This document shows, piece by piece, positions 7,033 through 12,591 of a DNA stretch of 23,173 nt. Under the pieces are notes generated by a model that worked only from the letters and a program-made list of their open reading frames with translations, was not told the DNA's origin and searched no databases. Origin of the DNA: a virus; the IMG/VR virus record IMGVR_UViG_3300044695_001340, positions 1 through 23,173 of that record; one strand, given 5' to 3'. The position numbers were made by a program, and so were the translations under genes. Positions within the stretch are counted from its first letter, which is position 1. Every line of letters begins with the position of its first letter.

Positions 7033-7147
7033 CTCACTAAGTCTTAGCCACTCACTAAGTCTTAGCCATACTCACTAAGTCTTAGCACTAAGATTTAGTG
7101 AGTGGCTCACTAAGTCTTAGCCACTAATGCTCACTAAGTCTTAGCCA
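7033..7147. repeat. Iteron-like array: five direct copies plus one inverted copy of CTCACTAAGTCTTAGCCA
   Basis: Exact 18-mers lie at 7033-7050, 7051-7068, 7106-7123 and 7130-7147. A copy at 7071-7086 matches over 16 bases, and an inverted copy with one change lies at 7087-7102 (ACTAAGATTTAGTGAG). Each unit holds the dyad CTAAG-T-CTTAG, so each is a possible site for a dimeric protein. Spacing is 18 and 20 bases on the left and 24 on the right, with the inverted unit in the middle. Such arrays are typical of origins (initiator iterons), operators, or terminase recognition sites. There are no spacers of equal unique length, so this is not a CRISPR. Confidence 0.92.
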
Positions 7148-7237
7148 CTAAGTTTCCCTTGAAGGTCATGTAGGCAATGAGGGCAATGCCCACAAAGTCC
7201 ACTGGACTGCTACGTTGTGCGTGCGCCAACTGCGCCG

Positions 7238-7267
7238 ACATATATACTACTGTACATATATACAGTA
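7238..7267. repeat. Direct and inverted repeats in the AT-rich part of the intergenic region
   Basis: ACATATATAC occurs at 7238-7247 and again at 7254-7263. Overlapping the second copy is a perfect 7-base inverted repeat, TACTGTA (7248-7254) and TACAGTA (7261-7267), around CATATA. It looks like an operator. The flanking 7240-7320 stretch is strongly AT-rich and could also serve as a melting region. Confidence 0.65.
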
Positions 7268-7419
7268 TTTTATAAAAATATCTTTATTAACTATTACTAT
7301 TACCTTTATTACCCTACAAAGCACATAAACCGATAATTTATAAAGCATTTTTTGAAAGCACTTCGCGCCTTTTTGCGTTGCCTTTTCATTACCCTTAAAT
7401 GCCTTACATTTTTAACAAA

Positions 7420-7439
7420 CCTCACAAAACCTCACAAAA
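7420..7439. repeat. Tandem CCTCACAAAA (two copies)
   Basis: CCTCACAAAA is repeated head to tail at 7420-7429 and 7430-7439, about 100 bases before the first gene of the rightward operon. It could be part of the control region for that operon; no clear -35/-10 pair was found next to it. Confidence 0.55.
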
Positions 7440-7540
7440 TGAAAATAGTTGTTATAGCAGTGGTTTAAATGCTAGAAATTCCTGTACACTGTGTTTGTAG
7501 TAACCCGAAACGAAACTAATCTAATCTAAGGTAATCGAAA

Positions 7541-7906
7541 ATGAACATAGCAGAACTCTACAACCAAGCGCGCGCTGCTGGCTTATTGGCCGCGCAGGCC
7601 GCGCAAGTAGCACCAATGATAGTCAACGCGCATAAAAACCCGCTCGACGCTAACAGCGAGATAACGCGCTCTTACTTTGTTGAAGACGGCGTTTGTGGCT
7701 TTGCCAGCGTTGTCGTTAAAAATATAAAGTTCGCCAATGGCCTTAAAAAGATGAATATCGGCCGCAAAAATTACGGCGGTGGCTATTGCATTAGCGTACG
7801 TGATTTTAATCAGTCGTTAACGCGTAAAGAAGTTTACGCGCGCGCATTTGCTGATGTGTTAATCGCAAACGGCGTCGACGCCTACGTTGATTCACGAATG
7901 GACTAA
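7541..7906 (+). CDS. First gene of the rightward operon, unknown function
   Basis: A 121-residue protein beginning MNIAELYNQARAAGLLAAQA and containing SYFVEDGVCGFASVVVKN (about 45-62) and GGGYCISVRDFNQSLTRKE. The predicted order is helix, beta strands, helix. I remember unnamed phage proteins with the same closing part (VRDFNQSL.RKE.YARAFA) but no function. The start is supported by TCTAAGGTAA upstream. It is the first gene after the repeat-rich region, so it is probably expressed early (inference). A GC-rich hairpin follows it. Confidence 0.8.
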   Translation: MNIAELYNQARAAGLLAAQAAQVAPMIVNAHKNPLDANSEITRSYFVEDGVCGFASVVVKNIKFANGLKKMNIGRKNYGGGYCISVRDFNQSLTRKEVYARAFADVLIANGVDAYVDSRMD

Positions 7907-7915
7907 AACTAATCC

Positions 7916-7933
7916 GGCCCGCGCAAGCGGGCC
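7916..7933 (+). other. GC-rich hairpin with GCAA tetraloop (copy 1)
   Basis: GGCCCGC-GCAA-GCGGGCC is a perfect 7-bp stem closed by a GNRA-type loop. No U run follows, so it is not a classic terminator. It lies between two genes of the operon, and an identical copy occurs at 8824. It could act in mRNA stability, processing or partial termination. Confidence 0.75.
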
Positions 7934-7952
7934 ATAACTCAAAGGGTTCACT

Positions 7953-8144
7953 ATGACATCTAAACAATATGACGACGCGCGCCAGGCGGCCAATGACGCG
8001 TTTAAGGTTTACGCGCCAATACGCGACGCGTACCGCGCCGGTAAACTTTCCGACGCTGAATTTTTGGCCGCGCAAAAAACATACTTTGCGGCCGAGGCGT
8101 TATTTGATGCCGCGTACGCGCTCGAGGTGGCCGGCGATGAATAA
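7953..8144 (+). CDS. Small Ala/Asp-rich helical protein, unknown function
   Basis: A 63-residue, almost fully helical protein (KQYDDARQAANDAFKVYAPI then AYRAGKLSDAEFLAAQKTYF). It looks like a two-helix hairpin with a turn near residue 32 (AGKLSD). The start at 7953 follows AAAGGG. Its end overlaps the start of a 23-residue membrane peptide. I do not recognise a family. It may be a small adaptor or inhibitor of a host protein, but nothing shows this. Confidence 0.72.
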   Translation: MTSKQYDDARQAANDAFKVYAPIRDAYRAGKLSDAEFLAAQKTYFAAEALFDAAYALEVAGDE

Positions 8145-8208
8145 ATTTTCCGATGTTATTGCCGCGCTGTTAATGTGCCTGGCTTTGTTGCTGGCTTGCT
8201 TTATCTAA
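8137..8208 (+). CDS. 23-residue single-pass membrane peptide
   Basis: The ATG at 8137 overlaps the end of the preceding gene by 8 bases and opens a 23-codon frame. After MNKFSD the rest is a hydrophobic helix (VIAALLMCLALLLACFI), long enough for one membrane pass. Coupled translation from the preceding gene is likely, as there is no good separate ribosome site. Small membrane peptides of this sort occur in phage early regions as inhibitors or accessory lysis factors; the role here is unknown. The frame is short, but its composition and coupling make chance less likely. Confidence 0.5.
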   Translation: MNKFSDVIAALLMCLALLLACFI

Positions 8209-8232
8209 ACTTCACTTCACTAAGGTTAAAAA

Positions 8233-8814
8233 ATGAAAATCACTTTTAAAACATCTTTCCTGTTTGCCGCGCTCGAGTGCTCTGCTAAAAAAGACATTCG
8301 TTATTACTTGCAAGGTATCAATATTCAAATTACTAAGCCGTTTACCGGCATGGTTTACGGCACCGACGGCCATATACTTTTTGCGGGCCAATTGCCTTAT
8401 GACGGCGCCGTTGACGTGCCCTTAAACCTAATTATCCCTACCGACGCCGTTAAGCGCTTGGACAAAAAATTAGATTTTACCGAGCTCGAGTACGACGGCC
8501 AAAACTATATGCTCGGCGGCGCGCGCTTTGTGCCCGTCGACGGCCGTTATCCTGATATTGGCCGCGTTATCCCCCAAATTGACCACAACACCGAGCAAGC
8601 GCCAGGCACCTATAACCCTGACTTGCTAGTACGCGGCCGCGCGGCACTGTCGCTGTATCTCGGCGTTAAGCCAAAAGATACATTCAATTTCATTCAGCGC
8701 GGATCTGATAGCGCCGTGATGCACGCCGGCGTTAATACTTGTTTAGTGGTTGTAATGCCCATGCGAGCCGGCCACGAGGCGCCCTACGCCGGCTTTAACC
8801 GCGATTTCATGTAA
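8233..8814 (+). CDS. Shortened DNA polymerase III beta-clamp-like protein
   Basis: At 193 residues this is about half of E. coli DnaN (366), and it aligns by eye with DnaN from domain II onward. DIRYYLQGI (21-29) matches DVRYYLNGM; GTDGHIL (43-49) matches ATDGHRL; LIIPTDAVKRL (66-76) matches the VIVPRKGVIEL strand-helix; PVDGRYPDIGRVIP (101-114) matches LVDGRFPDYRRVLP; VVVMPMR (172-178) matches the DnaN C-terminal VVMPMRL that shapes the client-binding pocket. Domain I is absent and domain III is shortened. A sliding clamp tethers DNA polymerase to DNA. It is encoded apart from the PolA-type polymerase of this phage. Ribosome site: CACTAAGG. It could form a ring of more subunits or act by binding host clamp partners (inference). 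Confidence 0.82.
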   Translation: MKITFKTSFLFAALECSAKKDIRYYLQGINIQITKPFTGMVYGTDGHILFAGQLPYDGAVDVPLNLIIPTDAVKRLDKKLDFTELEYDGQNYMLGGARFVPVDGRYPDIGRVIPQIDHNTEQAPGTYNPDLLVRGRAALSLYLGVKPKDTFNFIQRGSDSAVMHAGVNTCLVVVMPMRAGHEAPYAGFNRDFM

Positions 8815-8823
8815 CACCACTCG

Positions 8824-8841
8824 GGCCCGCGCAAGCGGGCC
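8824..8841 (+). other. GC-rich hairpin with GCAA tetraloop (copy 2)
   Basis: The 18 bases repeat the hairpin at 7916 exactly, and both are followed by ATAA then CTC before the next gene. It sits between the clamp-like gene and the next gene, with no U run. Confidence 0.75.
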
Positions 8842-8866
8842 ATAAACTCCACTAAGGTAGATAAAA

Positions 8867-9145
8867 ATGACACAACGTATTACTGATAAACAATTAGACT
8901 CACTTTGTGAGTATCTCAACACTATTACAAAAAGCCCAACGGCGCCCTGGGCTAATGGCCGCGCGGCCGTGGGCAATTATCATATCTCGCGCGCCTATGG
9001 CGGCGTTTGCTTGATGCGTCACGTCAACGAGTCCGGCGGCGCGACGTGCCCACTCGGACAGGGCCACGGCACTAAGCGCGAGTTGTACAACACTATGCAC
9101 GCATACATCAAGGGCTTATCGGCCACGCAAGAGGTGACGGTATGA
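8867..9145 (+). CDS. Conserved phage protein of unknown function
   Basis: A 92-residue protein beginning MTQRITDKQLDSLCEYLN, with GNYHISRAYGGVCLMRHVNE (about 36-55) and KRELYNTMHAYIKGL near the end. I recognise the pattern 'ITDKQLD...NTIT.SP...GNYHI..AYGGV.L.R..N..GG...KRELY..MHAYI.G' as a very frequent small phage protein without a known function. The order is helix, beta hairpin, helix. The start follows CACTAAGG. It is the first of seven genes whose ends and starts overlap as ATGA. Confidence 0.85.
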   Translation: MTQRITDKQLDSLCEYLNTITKSPTAPWANGRAAVGNYHISRAYGGVCLMRHVNESGGATCPLGQGHGTKRELYNTMHAYIKGLSATQEVTV

Positions 9146-9393
9146 ACTTCGACCATTACGAATATACATTGGCTGACCATTGGGTGAGCGCCATTATCAA
9201 CGCCGATTACACGGGCTTAGATGATGTGGAAGAAAAACAGCTAACCGAATGGTTAGCAGAAAACCATAAACCTCAAGGCCATTGGGATATTGAAGGCGAT
9301 GACGAGGGTTTTTTTGCCCGCGATGAAATAAGCGGCTTGCACGCTAACTGTATTACGGTTCGCCAATATTTCCCCATTGAGGCGACAAAATGA
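9142..9393 (+). CDS. Small acidic protein of unknown function
   Basis: An 83-residue acidic protein. The N-terminal half is helical (ADHWVSAIINADYTGLDDVE, EEKQLTEWLAEN). The second half looks like a beta sheet with GHWDIEGDDEGFFARDEISG. I recall phage proteins with the same plan (a helical part with TGL.D.E...L..W, then GHW.......F...E..GL...C..V..Y), unnamed. The ATG overlaps the previous stop by ATGA. No catalytic motif is visible. Confidence 0.8.
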   Translation: MNFDHYEYTLADHWVSAIINADYTGLDDVEEKQLTEWLAENHKPQGHWDIEGDDEGFFARDEISGLHANCITVRQYFPIEATK

Positions 9394-9578
9394 AACTTGC
9401 ATACCACGCTAAAAATGATAACCACGGTTGGCGCCACATCAAAACGGCGCCTATTAGTTGTCCTGAGTGGCACGACGCCGACCGGTGGGCCTATAACTTT
9501 ATGATCGACAACGGCGAACAAGTGCTAACCATTGGCTGGAATATGTACCAGTTAATTAACGATAAGGCCACAACATGA
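9390..9578 (+). CDS. Small Trp-rich protein of unknown function
   Basis: A 62-residue protein with five Trp and several His residues (HAKNDNHGWRHIKTAPI, CPEWHDADRWAYNFMIDNGE). It overlaps its neighbours on both sides by ATGA. The pattern suggests a small compact beta fold. I do not recognise the family. Its reality rests on its place in the coupled chain and on codon use like its neighbours. Confidence 0.65.
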   Translation: MKLAYHAKNDNHGWRHIKTAPISCPEWHDADRWAYNFMIDNGEQVLTIGWNMYQLINDKATT

Positions 9579-9775
9579 AAACTACTTTTATTCGAGATAA
9601 CTATAAATTCGAGCCCGAACACATTGTCTATTACACCGGCGCGGACGGCCAAGCGCGCTTGATGCGGCCTTGGCGCGTTTATTACAAACGCGACGGCGCG
9701 CTAGGCAATTATTTTTGGATTTATGAAGGCACCCGCTTTTATTCACCCCGTACACTTAAGCGAGATATCTTATGA
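9575..9775 (+). CDS. Small Tyr/Arg-rich protein of unknown function
   Basis: A 66-residue basic protein (YKFEPEHIVYYTGADGQARL, RPWRVYYKRDGALGNYFWIY). Predicted beta strands are rich in Tyr and Arg, which could fit nucleic acid or protein binding. It has ATGA overlaps at both ends. The family is not recognised. Confidence 0.65.
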   Translation: MKTTFIRDNYKFEPEHIVYYTGADGQARLMRPWRVYYKRDGALGNYFWIYEGTRFYSPRTLKRDIL

Positions 9776-9954
9776 ATACTTACATTCGATCGACCTATTC
9801 GCGCGAATACGCGGCCGTACGCGCGCATCATACGCGCGTCAAGGCGCTAGGCCTTGAGATAGTACCGGCCACGCCTAAACTGCGTTATATGGCCCGCATA
9901 GGGGTTATTGCTACTTTTCGCATTTTGCCAAACAACACTTTGGGGTATTTATGA
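9772..9954 (+). CDS. Small basic protein of unknown function
   Basis: A 60-residue basic protein (YSREYAAVRAHHTRVKALGL at about 9-28, then ATPKLRYMARIGVIATFRIL). A helix is followed by two strands. It is linked by ATGA at both ends. No family is recognised, and the reading frame is supported mainly by the continuous chain of coupled genes. Confidence 0.62.
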   Translation: MNTYIRSTYSREYAAVRAHHTRVKALGLEIVPATPKLRYMARIGVIATFRILPNNTLGYL

Positions 9955-10154
9955 ACTATAAAACAGGCCAGCCGGTCGACGTTGGCGATATTGTGCACGT
10001 CAAGAACCGGCCCTATACCGTCTACTCAATAGGCGATTATGTAACCCTGCGTTCAATGTGCGAGCGTGGTTACATCAAGCGCGTATTTCCGGCCGACATA
10101 GGGGCTTACACACCGCGCCTACACCCCGTCTTTGCGGGGTTAATGCCGTTATGA
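9951..10154 (+). CDS. Small SH3/KOW-like beta-barrel candidate
   Basis: A 67-residue protein. GQPVDVGDIVHVKNRPYTVY (6-25) followed by SIGDYVTLRSMCERG reads like the strand pattern of a small SH3-like barrel, in which an opening 'G..V.VGD.V.V....Y.V' and a later 'V.L' strand are typical. This is a fold guess. It has ATGA overlaps at both ends and is followed by a 20-residue membrane peptide. Function unknown. Confidence 0.68.
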   Translation: MNYKTGQPVDVGDIVHVKNRPYTVYSIGDYVTLRSMCERGYIKRVFPADIGAYTPRLHPVFAGLMPL

Positions 10155-10213
10155 CCATAAGCCTAATCGCGGCCGCTATCGTCATTCTAATGATTCTAGT
10201 CTTTGACCTATAG
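10151..10213 (+). CDS. 20-residue membrane peptide at the end of the operon
   Basis: The ATG at 10151 overlaps the previous stop as ATGA and opens a 20-codon frame that is hydrophobic almost throughout (SLIAAAIVILMILVF), ending DL. It is the last frame before the terminator at 10231. The same ATGA coupling as in the preceding six junctions supports real translation. It would form one membrane helix. The role is unknown. Confidence 0.5.
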   Translation: MTISLIAAAIVILMILVFDL

Positions 10214-10230
10214 CGCCACGCAAACCCCAC

Positions 10231-10253
10231 AGCCCGCTTAGGCGGGCTTTTTT
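10231..10253 (+). terminator. Intrinsic terminator of the rightward operon
   Basis: AGCCCGC-TTAG-GCGGGCT forms a perfect 7-bp stem (10231-10248) followed by a run of six T (10248-10253). It closes the rightward operon. The stop codon of the primase-helicase gene on the other strand lies inside the hairpin. On that strand the hairpin is not followed by U, so it should act one way only. Confidence 0.93.
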
Positions 10254-12541
10254 ATTGGTGTAACGCTAGCCAACGGTGTACCGGCGCGCACTACCAAGCC
10301 CTCAGCCATTACGCGCAGCTCTGACTTTTTATGGCCCACCATATCAGGCGCACAATAGACTTGCTTTTTAGTGGTGAGCTCACGCGTGGCTAGGCGCCCA
10401 CAGTCGAACCAACTGCACTCGAGTAGCGCGTGCAATAGGGCGCCCTGGCTCACCTTATAGGTGCCTGGGGCGTTGAGTGATAGCGTGTCACAGATAACGT
10501 GAAACGGCGACGCGATAACGCCCTGCGCGAACACCCCTCTACGCTCGCGGATCATATCGACTAGGTAACTTTCATTTGCGCTCATACCCTGTTCGATCAG
10601 GGTTAACTTAAATTCGGTAACAGGGGGCGCGGCCGACGGGTTAAACGCGCTTACGTCGCGCTGGGCCAGCCACGCGGCGCACGCGGCCACGCCACCACGG
10701 GCAAACCATGACCATATTTTCGCGCTCACCTCGGGGGCCATACGGGGGGCGTTTGATTTAAGGGCAAACCAACGCCGATCCTGACTATCAAGGGTAATGG
10801 GCACCGCGTCATTACTAAACGCCAGTACCATACACCTGTTCACCATATCGTACGGTTTCAGGCCTTTACGATTGATCGACAGATACTCAGGGGGCGCGGC
10901 GATAATCGGCTTTAATTTGTTTGCTAACGCGCGACGATCCTTGGCGTCGGGTTCGCGTAATTCGTTCAATATCAATATCTCGCTTTCGAGCGCGTAATTA
11001 AACTGCGACGACATAGTGTCAGAATCAAGCAAGCCACGGTTAACCGCGTTATCCCCACACACGGCCCATATAAACGGGTGCCACATAGTGTCTTTGCCCG
11101 AACCCTGTACGCCGGTATGTAGCACCGCGTGATTGATCTTGGTTTGCGGGTGTTGCAGTTTATAGGCCATGACGTTAAAACAATGCTCGAGCGTATCCGC
11201 GTCGGGCACTAGGTGCCTACAATGATCTAGCCACGGGGTAATGTCGCCCGCTATGGCCACGGGCCGAGCATCGCGCCACCTATTGCCGTACACGTCACCG
11301 CCTCGGCTAACCAAAACGGTATCGCCGGCCGCGTACGTTATCCCCACCAACGCGGGGGCGCCGTTTTCTTGTCTTAATTCATCAAAACAGACTGAGGCCT
11401 CAATATGTCGGCCGGTTCTAACTGATTTACAAATGACGTGCCGGTATAGCGCGTTAAACGTGCCCCGCGCAATCTCGCGCCGGTCTTGCATATCAAAGTA
11501 ACTGTCGTCGGATTGAATGTAAGCAAAACGGGCAAACCACTCGCGTTTTTGTACGCGCCCGAGCTCTCGGTTTTCAATCTCGGTTTGGCGCTTTTTAACG
11601 TCATCAGGAAATGCGGCCGTGGGGGCGATAATTTCATAGGCCTTGGCCATTGTCTTGGCTAGCAGTTCGTCGCGTAGACCTGGGGCCGCGCTCGGCCCGC
11701 CTTGGCCTTCGACCCATTCAAGAAAGATATGGCTGTCAAGTTGCAAGCAATGGCTGTGCAAGCAACAGTACGCGCGCATAGACGGGTTGTACCGCCCTTG
11801 CGGGTTACCGTCTGTGTGTTCGTGCGCATTGGGGCAAACGACACCCGCCCAGCCCTCGCTATTGGGGCGACTAATGACAAGGCTATTCTCGGCCAACCAC
11901 GCAAAAATGTTATCGGTACCGTCGTCGTCTATCTTGATCGGGCGGTACGCGTTGGATTCGACGGGGCCGGAAGTCACCCCGAACGCGCCCATGATCTGCG
12001 GCAAACTAAACTCACGGGTAGGATGAAACTCGGTCAGGATCGACTTGAACCCGTTGCGCTCGGGCTTGAGGTTAACGCTCCCTGGTATCCTAAAATTCCG
12101 CACCGCATTACACGCGCCCTTGTCGGTGTAACCGGCCTCGGCTATGGCCTTGATCGCAGCGCTAAAGACTTGGTGCGTGGGTTGATCGTCTAGGGCAAAG
12201 GTATAGCCCCATTGGAAGTTATCGGGGGAGGTTTCGATCTTCCAAGTGGGCTCAAGCGGGGGCGCTTTCGATTTGGTGCCCACGTCATCAAGTACAAGAA
12301 AAGCAACATGGTCGCAATTGTGAATCGACGCGCTCGGTTTACTCTTAAACCGATCAACGACAAATGAGGCTGTATTGGCGTACCACGCGCCGCCTTCTTT
12401 GTACTCATGGGGGTAAAAGGCTGGCCATGTCGCCTTAATCGTGCCATCGGCGTGTTGTTCTTTTCCAACAGGCTTTTGCTTGACTAATAGACAAGTTTCA
12501 CCCTCGGGGGCGACTTTTGAAATATAATCGACGAAGTCCAA
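10238..12541 (-). CDS. Primase-helicase (RepB/prim-pol-like N-terminus, SF3-type helicase C-terminus)
   Basis: A 767-residue replication protein. Residues about 70-165 resemble RepB/prim-pol-type primase domains: HNCDHVAFLVLDDVGTK with an acidic pair (D85, D86), TSPDNFQWGYTF and AVRNFRIPGSVNLKP. A zinc-ribbon-like patch follows (C236, H240, C259, C260, H262, H264, C265). The helicase domain has Walker A GVQGSGKDT (477-485), Walker B EILILNE (521-527), a sensor FSND (575-578) and an arginine finger DRRWF (588-592), as in D5-like/DUF5906 helicases. It would unwind the fork and lay primers for the polymerase encoded just upstream. The start is TTG, set by a strong AAGGAG seven bases away. It is the last gene of the leftward replication module and ends inside the opposing terminator. 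Confidence 0.9.
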   Translation of the reverse strand: MDFVDYISKVAPEGETCLLVKQKPVGKEQHADGTIKATWPAFYPHEYKEGGAWYANTASFVVDRFKSKPSASIHNCDHVAFLVLDDVGTKSKAPPLEPTWKIETSPDNFQWGYTFALDDQPTHQVFSAAIKAIAEAGYTDKGACNAVRNFRIPGSVNLKPERNGFKSILTEFHPTREFSLPQIMGAFGVTSGPVESNAYRPIKIDDDGTDNIFAWLAENSLVISRPNSEGWAGVVCPNAHEHTDGNPQGRYNPSMRAYCCLHSHCLQLDSHIFLEWVEGQGGPSAAPGLRDELLAKTMAKAYEIIAPTAAFPDDVKKRQTEIENRELGRVQKREWFARFAYIQSDDSYFDMQDRREIARGTFNALYRHVICKSVRTGRHIEASVCFDELRQENGAPALVGITYAAGDTVLVSRGGDVYGNRWRDARPVAIAGDITPWLDHCRHLVPDADTLEHCFNVMAYKLQHPQTKINHAVLHTGVQGSGKDTMWHPFIWAVCGDNAVNRGLLDSDTMSSQFNYALESEILILNELREPDAKDRRALANKLKPIIAAPPEYLSINRKGLKPYDMVNRCMVLAFSNDAVPITLDSQDRRWFALKSNAPRMAPEVSAKIWSWFARGGVAACAAWLAQRDVSAFNPSAAPPVTEFKLTLIEQGMSANESYLVDMIRERRGVFAQGVIASPFHVICDTLSLNAPGTYKVSQGALLHALLECSWFDCGRLATRELTTKKQVYCAPDMVGHKKSELRVMAEGLVVRAGTPLASVTPIKKPA

Positions 12542-12555
12542 TGCAATACTCCTTA
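12535..12555 (-). promoter_or_regulatory. Ribosome site fixing a TTG start for the primase-helicase
   Basis: On the minus strand CTAAGGAG lies seven bases before TTG-GAC-TTC-GTC. No in-frame ATG lies nearby, so the strong site selects a rare TTG start, which may lower translation of the primase-helicase. Confidence 0.7.
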
Positions 12556-12562
12556 GTTGTTT

Positions 12563-12591
12563 AAGCCACCCTAGCCGGTGGCTTTTTTTTT
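12563..12591 (+). terminator. Intrinsic terminator facing against the replication genes
   Basis: AAGCCACC (12563-12570) and GGTGGCTT (12577-12584) form an 8-bp stem around CTAGCC, followed by nine T in all (12583-12591). The U run is on the plus strand, so it would stop rightward RNA, while both neighbouring genes are read leftward. On the minus strand the hairpin is followed by TTAAAC, which is weak for termination. Confidence 0.75.

Larger units (their letters stand above)
6818..7540. other. Repeat-rich non-coding region between divergent modules
   Basis: This is the only long stretch without a gene. On the left is a run of nine C (6889-6897), followed by GCTGC-type repeats, a GAGCTGTC tandem and the iteron-like array up to 7147. 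From about 7238 the sequence becomes strongly AT-rich, with direct and inverted repeats, down to the first rightward gene. I find no convincing open frame, tRNA or intrinsic terminator in it. Genes point away on both sides, so it must hold promoters for both. Direct repeats next to an AT-rich stretch also fit a replication origin, and the position beside the small terminase gene fits a cos/pac-type recognition site. The sequence cannot decide between these. Confidence 0.75.

Noticed and set aside
7033-7147. CRISPR array
   Set aside because: Copies are directly adjacent or separated by 0-6 bases, one is inverted, and there are no equal-length unique spacers or cas genes.
7449-7477. Promoter with TTGTTA upstream of the first rightward gene
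   Set aside because: The -35-like hexamer is fair but nothing close to a -10 box lies at 16-18 bases; too weak to list.
8137-8208. Lipoprotein signal (LLAC) in the 23-residue peptide
   Set aside because: Only two residues would remain after the Cys, the -2 residue does not fit the lipobox, and positive charge at the N-terminus is minimal.
10231-10253. Bidirectional terminator serving both convergent operons
   Set aside because: On the minus strand the hairpin is followed by GTGGGG and not by U, so only rightward termination is supported.
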